Below are positions 26,996 through 45,800 of a DNA stretch of 64,000 nucleotides, piece by piece. How positions within the stretch are numbered: the stretch's first letter is position 1; every line of letters starts with the position of its first letter. Source of the DNA: Protula sp. h YS-2021. Taxonomy: Eukaryota > Annelida > Polychaeta > Sabellida > Serpulidae. Where the stretch lies: positions 31,768,411 through 31,832,410 of the forward strand of contig OX457026.1 in the NCBI GenBank assembly GCA_949752745.1. The letters run 5' to 3'. The notes under the pieces are model-generated. The model was not told the origin of the DNA. It did no database searches and saw nothing but the letters and a program-made list of their open reading frames with translations. Position numbers and translations under genes: made by a program.

Positions 26996-27787
26996 TTGTG
27001 CGATAAACGATAGGCTTTTTAAATGGCAACAAATACATTGTAGGATATATTTTGATTCTCTGCATTCTTTTCAAGATGGCAGAAAATGTAAACAAGCATT
27101 CGAAATGATGAAATGTTTACATGGCAGACAAAGCTTAAATTGGGTACCACTAGGTTTTCTTCCTTTGAAATTCCTTGGAAGTTCTTGAGAAGAAGAAATC
27201 ACTCTTTTATGGAATTTCGGTGGAATTTCTTGGCAGTTCTTATCTGGATAGAGAGCTCCTCCATCCGGAAGAAATCCCAGACTATGCTTCCCCATCAGGA
27301 TTTGTTTATCGCACTTTCAATGAGTGAATGTATCGTCTAACGAATTCAAGAAGATGGTCGCATGTTATTTCGCTTTCATCCATTGAAGTATTGTTTTGTT
27401 TGTCCCGGATCATATCGCTCATCCGACGATCAGATCCCAATGGAGGCACTGGAACATCCGGTAAAGTGAACAATGTGGATGCCAGCAGTTCGCAACAGCA
27501 TTCCCTTTCAGGACCACAAGCTAATGGAGTCTCCTCCAAACTACTGAAATGTCGGTAACTTGTATCGCGGGATGTTATCAGGCTTTCGACTTTCATGATT
27601 ATGTCAATGGTCTTATACGGCGAGATGCATTCCTGCAACACTGCTGTTCTAATGCCAAAGGATTACGGGATTTATGCCAAGGCCCGATTGTCGGTGAGAA
27701 GGAACTGTTTCCACCCACGGAGGTGGGGAAAGTAAATTAATTAGTGCTAGATCTCCCACCCCTTATCGAGTTTCTACAAGTGATCTC

Positions 27788-28300
27788 GTTCCAGATGGAG
27801 ACGATGTAGATCATAAAGAAACTCTATAGGCAGGGATGTGGGCACGTCAATAGATCTTTTCGATACTTAACTTGACATCCTTCTCCTTCATTCTACCAGA
27901 AAGTATATCTGCTTTCAATAAAGCAAACACGTTTCTGGCCCCTGGCACTTCCTTTCGATCTATCCACTGCTCCATGTGTGTTTTCGAATGTAATGAAAGT
28001 TCTGAAGTCATTGGTTCATATACAAAGTAGGTTAGTGTTCCAGTACCTAGACGACTGGTTTCTGGCTCACTTGCAGCATTGTCCAGTGCTACTAGTCAGA
28101 AAGGCCTTACAGGTAGGTCTTGCAGTGGATTTGCCCAAGTCCGAGTTAACCCAAAGCACAACATTATTTCCTAGGGTATAGGTGGGATTTGTCAATAGCC
28201 AGAACATTTCCCACGTTGGAAAGACAACAGAAAATTTCTCAAGACATCCTAACTGTATCTGAGGGTTAGAAGGTAAGTCTGCAAGCCATAGAGTCACTAC
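27788..28300 (+). pseudogene. DIRS-like retrotransposon reverse transcriptase relic
   Basis: Translation gives PLALPFDLSTAPCVFSNVMK, then FQYLDDWFLAHL and VGLAVDLPKSEL, the order of the DIRS1-type reverse transcriptase, with YLDDW in the catalytic site. Upstream FQMET and WHVNRSF-like pieces are interrupted by stops, so the copy is dead. DIRS elements use a tyrosine recombinase; none is readable here. Confidence 0.65.
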
Positions 28301-31340
<3,040 letters not shown>

Positions 31341-31985
31341 TTTAGAAGGAGTGTCTTGGAAGGGAAGGCGTGTATGACCTCGTTATTTGGCCATACAAAA
31401 GAGTGCCCGCACGGGGAGACGTATCTGGACAGCTGGATTGTAAAGGAGTTGGCAGACAGATTCAGAATCAAGGGTACTCAAGAGGACTGCTTTGTCAACC
31501 AGGTAACCCAGTATCTGAAAGTATCTGTGTTCCAAATAGGAGGGAAAAGGTACTGGCTTCTGACTTTTCCTCTCGAATTTAATACGGCAGCTTTCGTCTT
31601 CAAAAAGACAATGAGAATAGTCGATGGGGGCGCGTTCAAGGTATGTTACTGTTCCAATACCTGGACGACTGGTTCTGACACATCTCGAGCAAGAAGTTGC
31701 CCTCGACAGACCGGGGAGTTGATCAAACAAGCCGTAAAGGTAGGTCTCTTTTTCAGTCTTTCACAGTAAGAACTCGATCCCAAGCAGGTCATATCTTTAA
31801 GGGGAGAGATGAGATCTGAACCAGGCTCTGGCTTACAAGTATGGAAGTCTTGCCAGTATGGAATCACTTCTGGATGGCCTAGTGGCAGTATAGGAGACAG
31901 TTCCACTGGGGAGGTTACATTACTGACCGTTTCAGTCCAAGATTAGACGAGCTGTGAAAGGGGTCGGCATCCGAAGGCCAGGTGA
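31341..31985 (+). pseudogene. Second DIRS-like reverse transcriptase relic
   Basis: LLTFPLEFNTAAFVFKKTMR parallels the LPFGLxTAP...F block and, after a frameshift, FQYLDDWF appears near 31650, followed by KQAVKVGLFFSLS. The catalytic region lies in a different frame from its upstream part, so this copy is inactive and independent of the relic at 27.8 kb. Confidence 0.6.
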
Positions 31986-37078
<5,093 letters not shown>

Positions 37079-37270
37079 GGAGTGGTATTCTGCTCTGCGT
37101 TAATTTTGAAGGATGTCCTTATTTTTAAAAATAAGGATAAAAAAGCTATTCTGCTCTATCCTCAAACTTAACAAAGTCTTTTAAAAATAAAGTTAAAAAT
37201 TAAGGATGAACCATCTAATCTCAAGAATGAGGACGTCCTTAAATATAAGGACAGAACAGAATACCACTCC
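37079..37270. mobile_element. Small MITE with GGAGTGGTATTCTG termini
   Basis: GGAGTGGTATTCTG at the left and CAGAATACCACTCC at the right are perfect inverted repeats. The next bases (AAGGATGTCCTTATTT and ATAAGGACAG) continue a looser inversion. 192 bp, non-coding. Confidence 0.7.
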
Positions 37271-38265
37271 TGGTCTCCATATCCTCTTCACATGCTGCCT
37301 CACACTACTTACGTTATTGTCTTCTCGTGGTTACCACGCCAAAGTTGTATGCGTCCAATATTATAATGTGCTTTCATTTAATTGATAGGTAAAACCCCGT
37401 TTCAACAAACTTAAAAAGCAAATGGGACCATAGCTAATTTCGCCCTTTAAATATATTGATCGAAAATTAAATATAAATTATAAATAAAATATTGAGCTAA
37501 TTATGATGCTAGATATATTGGCTTTTTAACTTCAAAAATATTATTCTAAATTTAAAAAAACGTATATAGAACTGGTTTACCTACAATTCTTAAGAACATG
37601 CTTGTTTTCAAGATTTCGAGAGGTTCTAGAAAATATTTAGCCAGAAAATTATCCATTATTTATCGACCAGTGGTGCTTCCGTAAAATCAGAAATATAAAA
37701 TGACGAGGCTGGTTCTACAAATTTAAATTGAAAAATATTTACAAATTGGTAGGTCAGCAATTATTATTATTATTACTATTATTATTACTATTATTATTAT
37801 TACTAAATACCATCACAATTATTTGCCGTAATACAATGCCAATTTTCACTGCCACAGTCTCATGTGCGAAAGCCACTTGTCGGGCATTGACGTCACGAGA
37901 TTGTTTACCAAACTTTGCTCAATAGATAGAGAGGTGGCTGTGCTCTCATGAATGCCTATAAACAAATTAAAGTTTAATCAAACGTCAGGTTGATACTATT
38001 CCAAAAAATTTTGTGTTTTCTGAGAATGCTTAATAAAATTATAGCATTCCCCTTATTAGGGGGAATGTACGGAAGCGCTGAAGGGCCACGGGTACCATTG
38101 TGCTTACGATGACACATGTCGTGGCACATACCATGGTACCTTCATGGAACCTTCCATGGTACATACCATGGAAGGTTCCACAGCGGGTGTCATAGCTGAT
38201 ATTATACAAGAGGTCGTTATGAATGTTTAATTTTGATAGTGACAGTTTCCGCAATCAAGAACAAA

Positions 38266-38726
38266 ATGGAAGAAAACGCTGCTGAAGGAAATATTCGTAA
38301 GTTTTACTTAGTTATTGCAATGTTAGATCTAGTACTTATGTTGCATAAGTGTTTGCAACTATATACATAAAACGCAAGGTAAGCAGTCAAAAAAGCATGT
38401 ATGCATTCTGGGCGATAACCTTCGCTTATAGAGACACACAGCCGCTCTCAAGCTGAAGTTCATAAAACAAGTAACGAAAGAGATGGTAAGCCTTTGCATA
38501 ATTAGAACACCTTCAGGAGCTCAATTTGAAACACCATAAATATCCAGCATATATGATGTATTTAACCCCACAGATTAGCAAACGTGGGATTTGTTAATTG
38601 CTTGCACAAAACGTTCTCCAAGTGTACATTGCCTAACCAGTAATTCATTATGTTTCAGCGAAAATGGAAGCATTTTTAAATCGATTGAAATACGGCCCCA
38701 CACAGCCAAAGAAACCACGCGTTTCG
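38266..38726 (+). CDS. Two exon-like segments inside the 1.7 kb element
   Basis: Segment 38266-38296 (ATG to ATTC|GTAAGT) codes MEENAAEGNI plus one base. Segment 38659-38726 (TATGTTTCAG|CG to TTTCG|GTAAAT) continues in matching phase as PKMEAFLNRLKYGPTQPKKP, ending RVS. Together they give 33 residues and an open phase 0 end. A short basic N-terminus of this kind is common in transposases or captured host genes; I do not recognise it. The next exon would lie beyond the satellite and was not found, so this is either a broken gene or bait for splicing. Confidence 0.4.
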
Positions 38727-38769
38727 GTAAATATAATTTGAACATTTAAAATCTTCTTTCTGTTATAGA

Positions 38770-39745
38770 ACATTCCATGGTAGGTACCACGGTACGTGCC
38801 ATGAAACTCACCATGGTATATACCATTGAAGGTACCTTGGTATGTCGTATGGAAGGTATCATGGTACGTACCATGGTATATACCATAGAAGGTATCATGG
38901 TATGTACCATGGTATCTACCATGGAAGGTGCCATGGTATATACTATGGAAAGTACCATGGTATAGGTACCATGATACGTACCTTGGTATATACCATGGAA
39001 GGTACCATGGTATATACCATGGTACGCACCATGGAAGGTGCCATGGTATATGCTATGGAAGGTACCATGGTATAGGTACCATGATACGTACCATGGTATA
39101 TACCATGGAAGGTATCATGGTATGTATCATGGAAGGTGCCATGGTATATGCTACGGAGGGTACCATGGCATAGGTACCGTTGCACGTACCATGGTACATA
39201 CCATGGAAGGTACCATGGAAGGTGCCATGGTATATGCTATGGAAGGTACCATGGTATAGGTACCATGATACGTACCATGGTATATACCATGGAAGGTATC
39301 ATGGTATGTATCATGGAAGGTGCCATGATATATGCTATGGAGGGTACCATGGCATAGGTACCGTGGCACGTACCATGGTATATACCATGGAAGGTACCAT
39401 GGAAGGTGCCAGGTATATGCTATGGAAGGTACCATGGTATATATACCATGATACGTCCCATGGTATATACCATGGAAGGTATCATGGTATGTATCACGGA
39501 AGGTGTCATGGTATATGCTATGGAGGGTACCATGGCATAGGTACCGTGGTACGTACCATCGTATATACCATGGAAGGTACCATGGAAGGTGCTATGGTAT
39601 ATGCTATGGAAGGTACCATGGTATAGGTACCGTGGTACGCACCATGGTATATACCATGGAAGGTAGCATAGCATGTACCATGGTACGTATCATGAAAGGT
39701 TCCATGGTATGTACCATGGTATGTGTCATCGTAAGCACAATGGTA
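38770..39745. repeat. CCATGG palindromic minisatellite with 184 bp higher-order unit
   Basis: Built from TACCATGGTA and CCATGGAAGG words. Marker TATAGGTACCATGATA occurs at 39071 and 39255, with a variant near 39438; marker CATAGGTACCGT occurs at 39169, 39353 and 39536. Both series have a 183-184 bp period. His-Gly-Tyr and Met-rich frames on both strands are artefacts. Confidence 0.9.
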
Positions 39746-39776
39746 CCCGTGGCTCTTCAGTGCTTCCGTAGGAATG

Positions 39777-40894
39777 GAATGTGGGTGGGGGTACCCCATT
39801 TAAATTCACTATCACGCTTTCCATCGGTATTTTCAAGTATTCTTAAGCGTGGATTGCTGTAACTTTCCACCCCTACAAGTAAGCTGTCAAAATTAAAAAC
39901 ACTTATTTTACAGTTAACTCCATTACGTATTAACACATGAAAACAGTAATACTGAAAATTAATGCCTACAATTTTGATTCTCTCTTTGTTGGGTGCATAC
40001 TGATATTTCGGAAAAATGGCCGTTTATGTAAAATCTCCTCTTTAAAAGAAATTTGATCTCCAGAGGTCAGTGACCCCGATGTAAAGTGCTTTGAATAGTC
40101 TAATTAGTAAGCATATAAAATCAAAAGAACGGCATAATCCGTATCTAATATGGAGGACGCACCACTCTACATAATTTGAAAGTACACTGGACACTCTATT
40201 TCAACATTAAACTCAAACAGAAAGAATAAACCAGAGAGGCGAAGTGCCCGACCGTTCTTCTTGGTGCTCATTATTGCCTTGATGTGAAGTTACGCCGGCC
40301 ATTTTAGTAGGTGAAAATACAACTTCAATAGAAAAGGGTGAAATATGCATAATACCTTTTAATTTAAGGCGTCTAGCCAGTCTAGTAGGCGTTATACTTG
40401 TGCTGTGATTGGCTGTGGCCAAACACAAAAGGGTAATAATGCGTCCTAACCCTTCTGGCCATTTGTTTATTACCTTGATGTGAAAGGGAACTGGACATTT
40501 TCAGGACAAAATACTCCATTTTTAATGCAGACACTTGTGTTAATCTTCACTAGCTACTCTAGTTCATATTTATTAGGGTTATGATGCAAAGCTGCACTAG
40601 TCACTCTACTTAGTGAACAAGTAGACTCAAAAAGATACCAGAAACGGTATTATATGTGGTCATCAATGATTCTATTTGTTTCTATTAGGACTTACATATA
40701 GTGTTATACAGTACATATTCAATAAGTTGAAATTTGATAGTTGTTTCAAAATGCTGCCGGATCGTGTGCTTACCTTCGAAGTTCAAAGGCGATGATGCTC
40801 ATGATAACTAACTAAAATATCGCCATGTGTTGACAATCAAGAATACATTATAGCCAGTCTTCTTGACGCACTCCACTGATTGCGATAGGCATGA
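39777..40894. other. No gene seen
   Basis: AT-rich, with no supported exon or element. Confidence 0.4.
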
Positions 40895-41272
40895 GATGAA
40901 GTGTCGCAAGAAACAGTCGCCAAATGCTTTTTCAAAGTAGTGGTTGACAACGCTCCATCCACAAACGCGATCCAGGAAAATGCTTTCCGAGTTTATTACG
41001 ATTCCCGATGTCACTGGTGACCAATAGCCTCAACAGAATTCAAGAAATACTGGAAGTTTGATGACGGCTCCACTTGTGTGGGAGTGGTGACAGATAAAAC
41101 AACATTTGAGTCTTTGCAAAGCGAAAATATTGAAACTGAGGAAATAGATTATAAGCCCAGGCAAAAAAAAAAAAGACCTATGATGTCTATTCTTGATATT
41201 CACTTTCAGTTGTCATACGACGCATCAACTGTTTCGGGTACCAGTGACGTTTTTAATTACATCAACTGGTAA
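40895..41272 (+). pseudogene. Open stretch with one in-frame TGA
   Basis: One frame runs 41 codons to TGA at 41018-41020, then 84 more codons to TAA. Text includes VAKCFFKVVVDNAPSTNAIQ before the stop and KKYWKFDDGSTCVGVV after it. Composition looks protein-like, but I do not recognise it and see no splice borders. An 11-12 base A-run at 41164-41175 lies inside. Most likely a retroposed or transposon-derived fragment. Confidence 0.3.
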
Positions 41273-42464
41273 AAAAAAAACTGGTTACAAAACACTCGAA
41301 GTCTGTGTGCAGTTCGAAAGAATATGACTGATTTTTCAACCGTAGGCCATGCAGTGAATCTGCAGTCTCAACATGATTAGAAACGTTATATTGTGTATAT
41401 AGTGAACTATCTGAGCTTACGATTCATACAGTAACTTGGATATCAGCCTTGCTAAAAAAATTGTTAGATGCAATTCAAAATTAACGCCCACTTCAGTCTA
41501 ATTGCAATTAAGAAGTCATCATATTTCACATATCACTGTCATTGTTGGGACATAAGGAAAAAAATCAACACAGAAGGGGGAGGGGGCTTTTCACGGGTGG
41601 GGGGTTACTTTCGGCGAAGGGGGCTTTTACCTAGAACCAGAATACACGTATTGGGGGAGAGGGCAATCACGCGTGTCTATAACTTTTTAATACCACCCCT
41701 AAATGCAGAGTGCTAGGTTAATAAAATATCGCTTTTATAATCAAACGCCGACACCGCTGTAAGGTGCTTGTTTAATTAAAAAACAACCTATGTTTACAAA
41801 ATTATATATTCAGGACCAAAGCGCCACTATAAGGCATATTACTGCAGTCGTAGATTACAACTATCTAGCCAGAATTTTTTACAGCCTACATTCTGGTAAC
41901 GTTTGAGGGGGTTTAATTGCACACAAAGACTTTACAATGCAGCTGGATTATTTTTTATTTTCATCCACAATTTCAAAATCACTGACTAAATTGTAGCCAT
42001 AGTTGCTTTTCAAGTGTTCATTTTTAACTAGCAAAAGAGATCTCTCCTGCTTTATATGCCGACGGTGACACAATGGAACCAAGCGTATGCTTCTGTATTT
42101 TATTTCGAAATACACTCCTCAAAATATCTCGTAAAATGAGAAAATGACAACACACTGAAAGCAAAAACCTATTGCCAAGCGCCTCTACATTCTGTGGGTC
42201 TCAAATGCTTGCGGCGCATGATGTAAATGGAGTTTTTATTGACAATGTGGGAGAAAATCTGACTGAGTTTCCAAACTAAGATTTCAAATTTGTACTGATC
42301 TATGTATAACTCGACAAAGTTTATAGTAATTACGAGTAAATATTTCATTCCGGTAATTATTACACTTAACACTCTTCAATTCCAAAGTCGCTGCTTTCAA
42401 AACACAATGTAATCTGTGAACCACTACATCGAAAGACACACAGTAGACTTTTGTTGTTGACCGT
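41273..42464. other. No gene seen
   Basis: Includes a short G-rich patch (41573-41660) similar in style to the C-rich foldback termini, otherwise AT-rich. Confidence 0.4.
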
Positions 42465-42470
42465 TTTATT
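42465..42470 (-). terminator. RIMOC1 polyadenylation signal
   Basis: AATAAA on the minus strand, 37 bp downstream of the RIMOC1 stop codon, is a canonical cleavage and polyadenylation signal in the right place for a short 3' UTR. Confidence 0.7.
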
Positions 42471-42506
42471 TGCATGTCGCGGGTCTATCGGAATATGCCG
42501 TTATTG

Positions 42507-42841
42507 CTAAGACTCCTGTTCTACTTTCACTTCCTCGGCTTTTTCGATAAATGCTAACAACTCATTGGCCCGTTCTAATCTCCAGCCATGGTTTTTTAAA
42601 GGGCCTTGAACTATATCAAGATAGAGGCGTAACAGCTGCGCGCCAATTGCCTTGGCGCTAAATTCTGCCGCTTTCGCCTCAGCGCCACGGCAGGGCGCCT
42701 CACAAGGCGTCCCTTTAGGAGGCGCTTTTGAGGAAAGTTCCTCTGAGCTTGGCGGTGTCGCTGGGCTGCTGTGCTTTATATGCCAGTAGCAGAGCTCTCC
42801 TGCGTAGAGAAGTGAAAGAACGTGGGTTTCCGTGAACACAC
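42507..42841 (-). CDS. RIMOC1: RIMOC1 exon 7 (terminal)
   Basis: Acceptor ATTTGTTTAG|GTGTG opens 335 nt ending in TAG. It completes the GVF...H motif begun in exon 6, then codes LLYAGELCYWH, an Ala/Pro-rich insert with several SSR-like GCG codons, and GPLKNHGWRLERANELLAF. GC content is clearly higher here than in the surrounding introns. Confidence 0.9.
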
Positions 42842-45800
42842 CTAAACAAATTGAAAAAAATAGCAAAAAACGGTTTAAAGACATACAGTGATGTCATATT
42901 CTGATAACATACGAAGAGTACGTATAAAAACAACGTATGCAAAGGTTGGTTTTAAGAACAATCTACACATAGCACATTTCGGTTAAACGAGGTTTTACTG
43001 TGTTTCACTGACTGGATTTTGTAGTTATATTATTTATATAAATAAATAAATAAATAAAAACCAAGGAGGAAACTTGTAATGAAGGAAGATTAGATACAAA
43101 TTAATTCGCAAATTTCAAAACGCCTAATCATCTGTTAACACAGAAAAATACATCTTTATGCGCTATTTTAACATAGAAAAACAATCAAATAAATAAGCGA
43201 CTCGTGGAATTCCACAACGTCACAACATCTCAAATGGCTGTCGTATTTTGTGTTCAGAACATGGGTTTATCGTTTCATCTGGCCCCATTAGCCTGTGTCA
43301 GGGCATAGGTTTTCAAAGCTTATTATGTAATTTAACATAATTGTGAGCTAAAAACGGAGTGTATCATGTTCCTCTGCTCGAATCACTTAGAAAAGCACGC
43401 CCAAGCCTTATGAAGAAAAGATATTACTTTTTATAAAAACGCCGTATTATTTAAAATAAGAATATATCAAGCAAATAAAAATTCACATGGGTTATCACTT
43501 TTTGCGAAACAAGCCACTGTAGTCAAAGTGAGTTTATTCCGAAATCGTTGTATATTCCAGCCAAATTGAGCCTCTCGAGTCCGTTCCGGAACATATTCAC
43601 TTTGTACATAGTGCCTAATTTCGCTTGCAACAAAAAATATATTGATTCTTATTTGCTTGACGTGTTCTTATTTTCAATAATAGAGTGTTTAAAATAAATC
43701 CATTGAAACCACAACATTAGGAAGATTGTGAGAAATACTAGAGAATATACATTTTTTTGGGGGGGAGGGGGGTGGCCGGAATAGGAACCTACCCTTTTTT
43801 AAAAGGTCAAACATGTCTTCGTCGTTCGTGTCGACCTCGTCTCTATCTTCCTTCAAAGGCTGACGCACACACAGCATTTGATTCAAGTAGATGGTGCCAT
43901 CCTTGCAGTTCTGTGCGCAGAAATCAACAGGTTTACCCAAATCACAGATACTGAAGTACTAAACATTTCATTTTTAACTTTCTAACGTCCGTACTATTGG
44001 ACCCTGGGATTTAAATGTGAAGACACCAAAGTTAATTACATCTGGGGATTTTCAATCACAATAGTTTACTGATTTCGTACGATTCGGCAAAGTCTTTCCG
44101 TATGATATATTTTTCCCACCTTTTTACCCACCATAGCTCTGAAACGGACATAATGTACCATGTCTAGTCGGTGCACCTCAGTTCTTTTAGAAATTCCTCA
44201 ACATTTTATATGCGAAAATGGACATTCAAATTTTGCAAGTGAAGTCCATTTTAAGCCACATACCAAATGACCACCGGACAAACACCACCGCTCATGTGAG
44301 CACCGGAAAAACACCACCGCTCATGTGAGCACCGGACAAAACACCACTGGTCATGTGACCACCGGACAAAACATCACCGGTCATGTGACCACCGGAAAAA
44401 AGACTACTGCCCAGATGAACCCCAGCGAAATGACAAGCCGACCAATTGACCAAGAGGTCATTTTTTCCGAATTTTATTTGTTTTTTTTTTTCTTAGGGGG
44501 GGGAGGGTGGAATTTGCAGCCAAATAATTCACAGAGGTCTTTTTTGCAGTTGTCGGAAAAAGGGGTGCGGGAGGGGCTCTCCCACCAACTTCAGAACATC
44601 TACCTACCGACTTTAAACTGGCGAGCCTCTGAATATCCCATGCTTTATGTCCTCATTTTCGTCAATTTTAAGAGCAAACCAGTCATTACCAGAACCGGGG
44701 TTAAATTTCCTGTGACCGTTAACACAGCTACGTTTGTTTTTGTTTTTGTTTGTTTGGTTGGTTGTTACCAGGATATTTTGGTGACGTGTATTTTTCAACA
44801 TCTACATAAATCGTCGATTTTCTGAAATATATATTCAACGCTGCGTCACAGACGTTAATTGAGTGTCGAAGAAGTTGGGTTTTCGGCAACGAAAATAAAC
44901 ATCACGTCTGAAGAGTGTTTCATGGAAGATATGTTCAATGGATGTTGAGGAAGCTGAGGTTGATCACATGAAGCTGAGGTTGGACATGTGATCACAATCA
45001 AATTACAAACAAATTTAATTTCGCGGAAGTGTGGTGTTTTGTTGGAAAAAACAACGTCCACACATCGCTGCTTTTCCAACGTCTATTTAACGCTGTGTCA
45101 AAGACGTTGATCTGTGGTCGCGACCAATCAAAACCAAATTACAACCAGATTCAATGCTACTTGGCCTAGTCGCTGACGCAACGTTTTCTCGGCGTCAGAA
45201 TGTTCACTGCGATATAAAAGCTCTGTTGCGTAGGGCTTAGATGCAACTGGCAACTTGGCATCACTTTCAAACAAAGATTTTTCAACAAATATTGGAATTT
45301 CTAGAGTTCAGAATTGTATTTTTCTGTGGCCCCAAGTGAGTGTAATTTTTGCGACTCGGTAGCGAAAAGAGTCTAGTTGTTTTTGTTTTGACTCTTCGTT
45401 TGTGGCAGAAAAAGTCCCCGAACACCAAACACAACAGCTTTTACGCAGAATGCCAGTCATCAAGAGCCACTGCAACAGCATTCAGCCCCGTTTTTTTTTT
45501 TTGCCATCGATTCCCCGATTTTTTTGTTTTTTTGCCATCGAGTGCAACCTTTTTGGCATAAAGCCCTGCCTTTCTTGGCCACAAAGGCCAGTCCGATCGC
45601 CGTCAGGCCCCCTCAGGGTAACCCAGCTCCGCCTTCATACAAGCCAGTTTTTCTTTATGCCACGAAGCCCTACCTCAATGCTAACAAGCAATGTAACACC
45701 TGCGTGTATGCCATCTCAACGCATCTATACCACCAAGCTGTTCCCATGTACCATCAAAACTGTGTCCACATACCACCAAGCTGTTCTCATATACCATCAA

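Larger units (their letters stand above)
38068..39770. mobile_element. 1.7 kb element with long TIRs and CCATGG satellite
   Basis: The left end TACGGAAGCGCTGAAGGGCC and the right end (inverted) TACGGAAGCACTGAAGAGCC begin imperfect TIRs of roughly 100 bp. The same six bases GGAATG directly flank both ends (38062-38067 and 39771-39776), a target-site duplication. Inside are two exon-like segments and a palindromic minisatellite. A six-base duplication fits few DNA transposon groups (for example Dada or Polinton-type), but no transposase core is present, so the superfamily is unassigned. Confidence 0.7.

Noticed and set aside
38746..39862. Overlapping His-Gly-Tyr and Met-Glu-Gly repeat proteins
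   Set aside because: Open in nearly all frames because CCATGG units lack stops; satellite, not coding.
41018..41020. Selenocysteine TGA
   Set aside because: No selenoprotein family recognised and no SECIS-like hairpin noted; a plain stop in a decayed frame is simpler.
42799..42884. Signal peptide in a frame starting MSLNRFLLFFSICLG
   Set aside because: This is the polypyrimidine tract and acceptor of RIMOC1 intron 6; the family alignment and exon 6 phase show splicing into GVFTETH.
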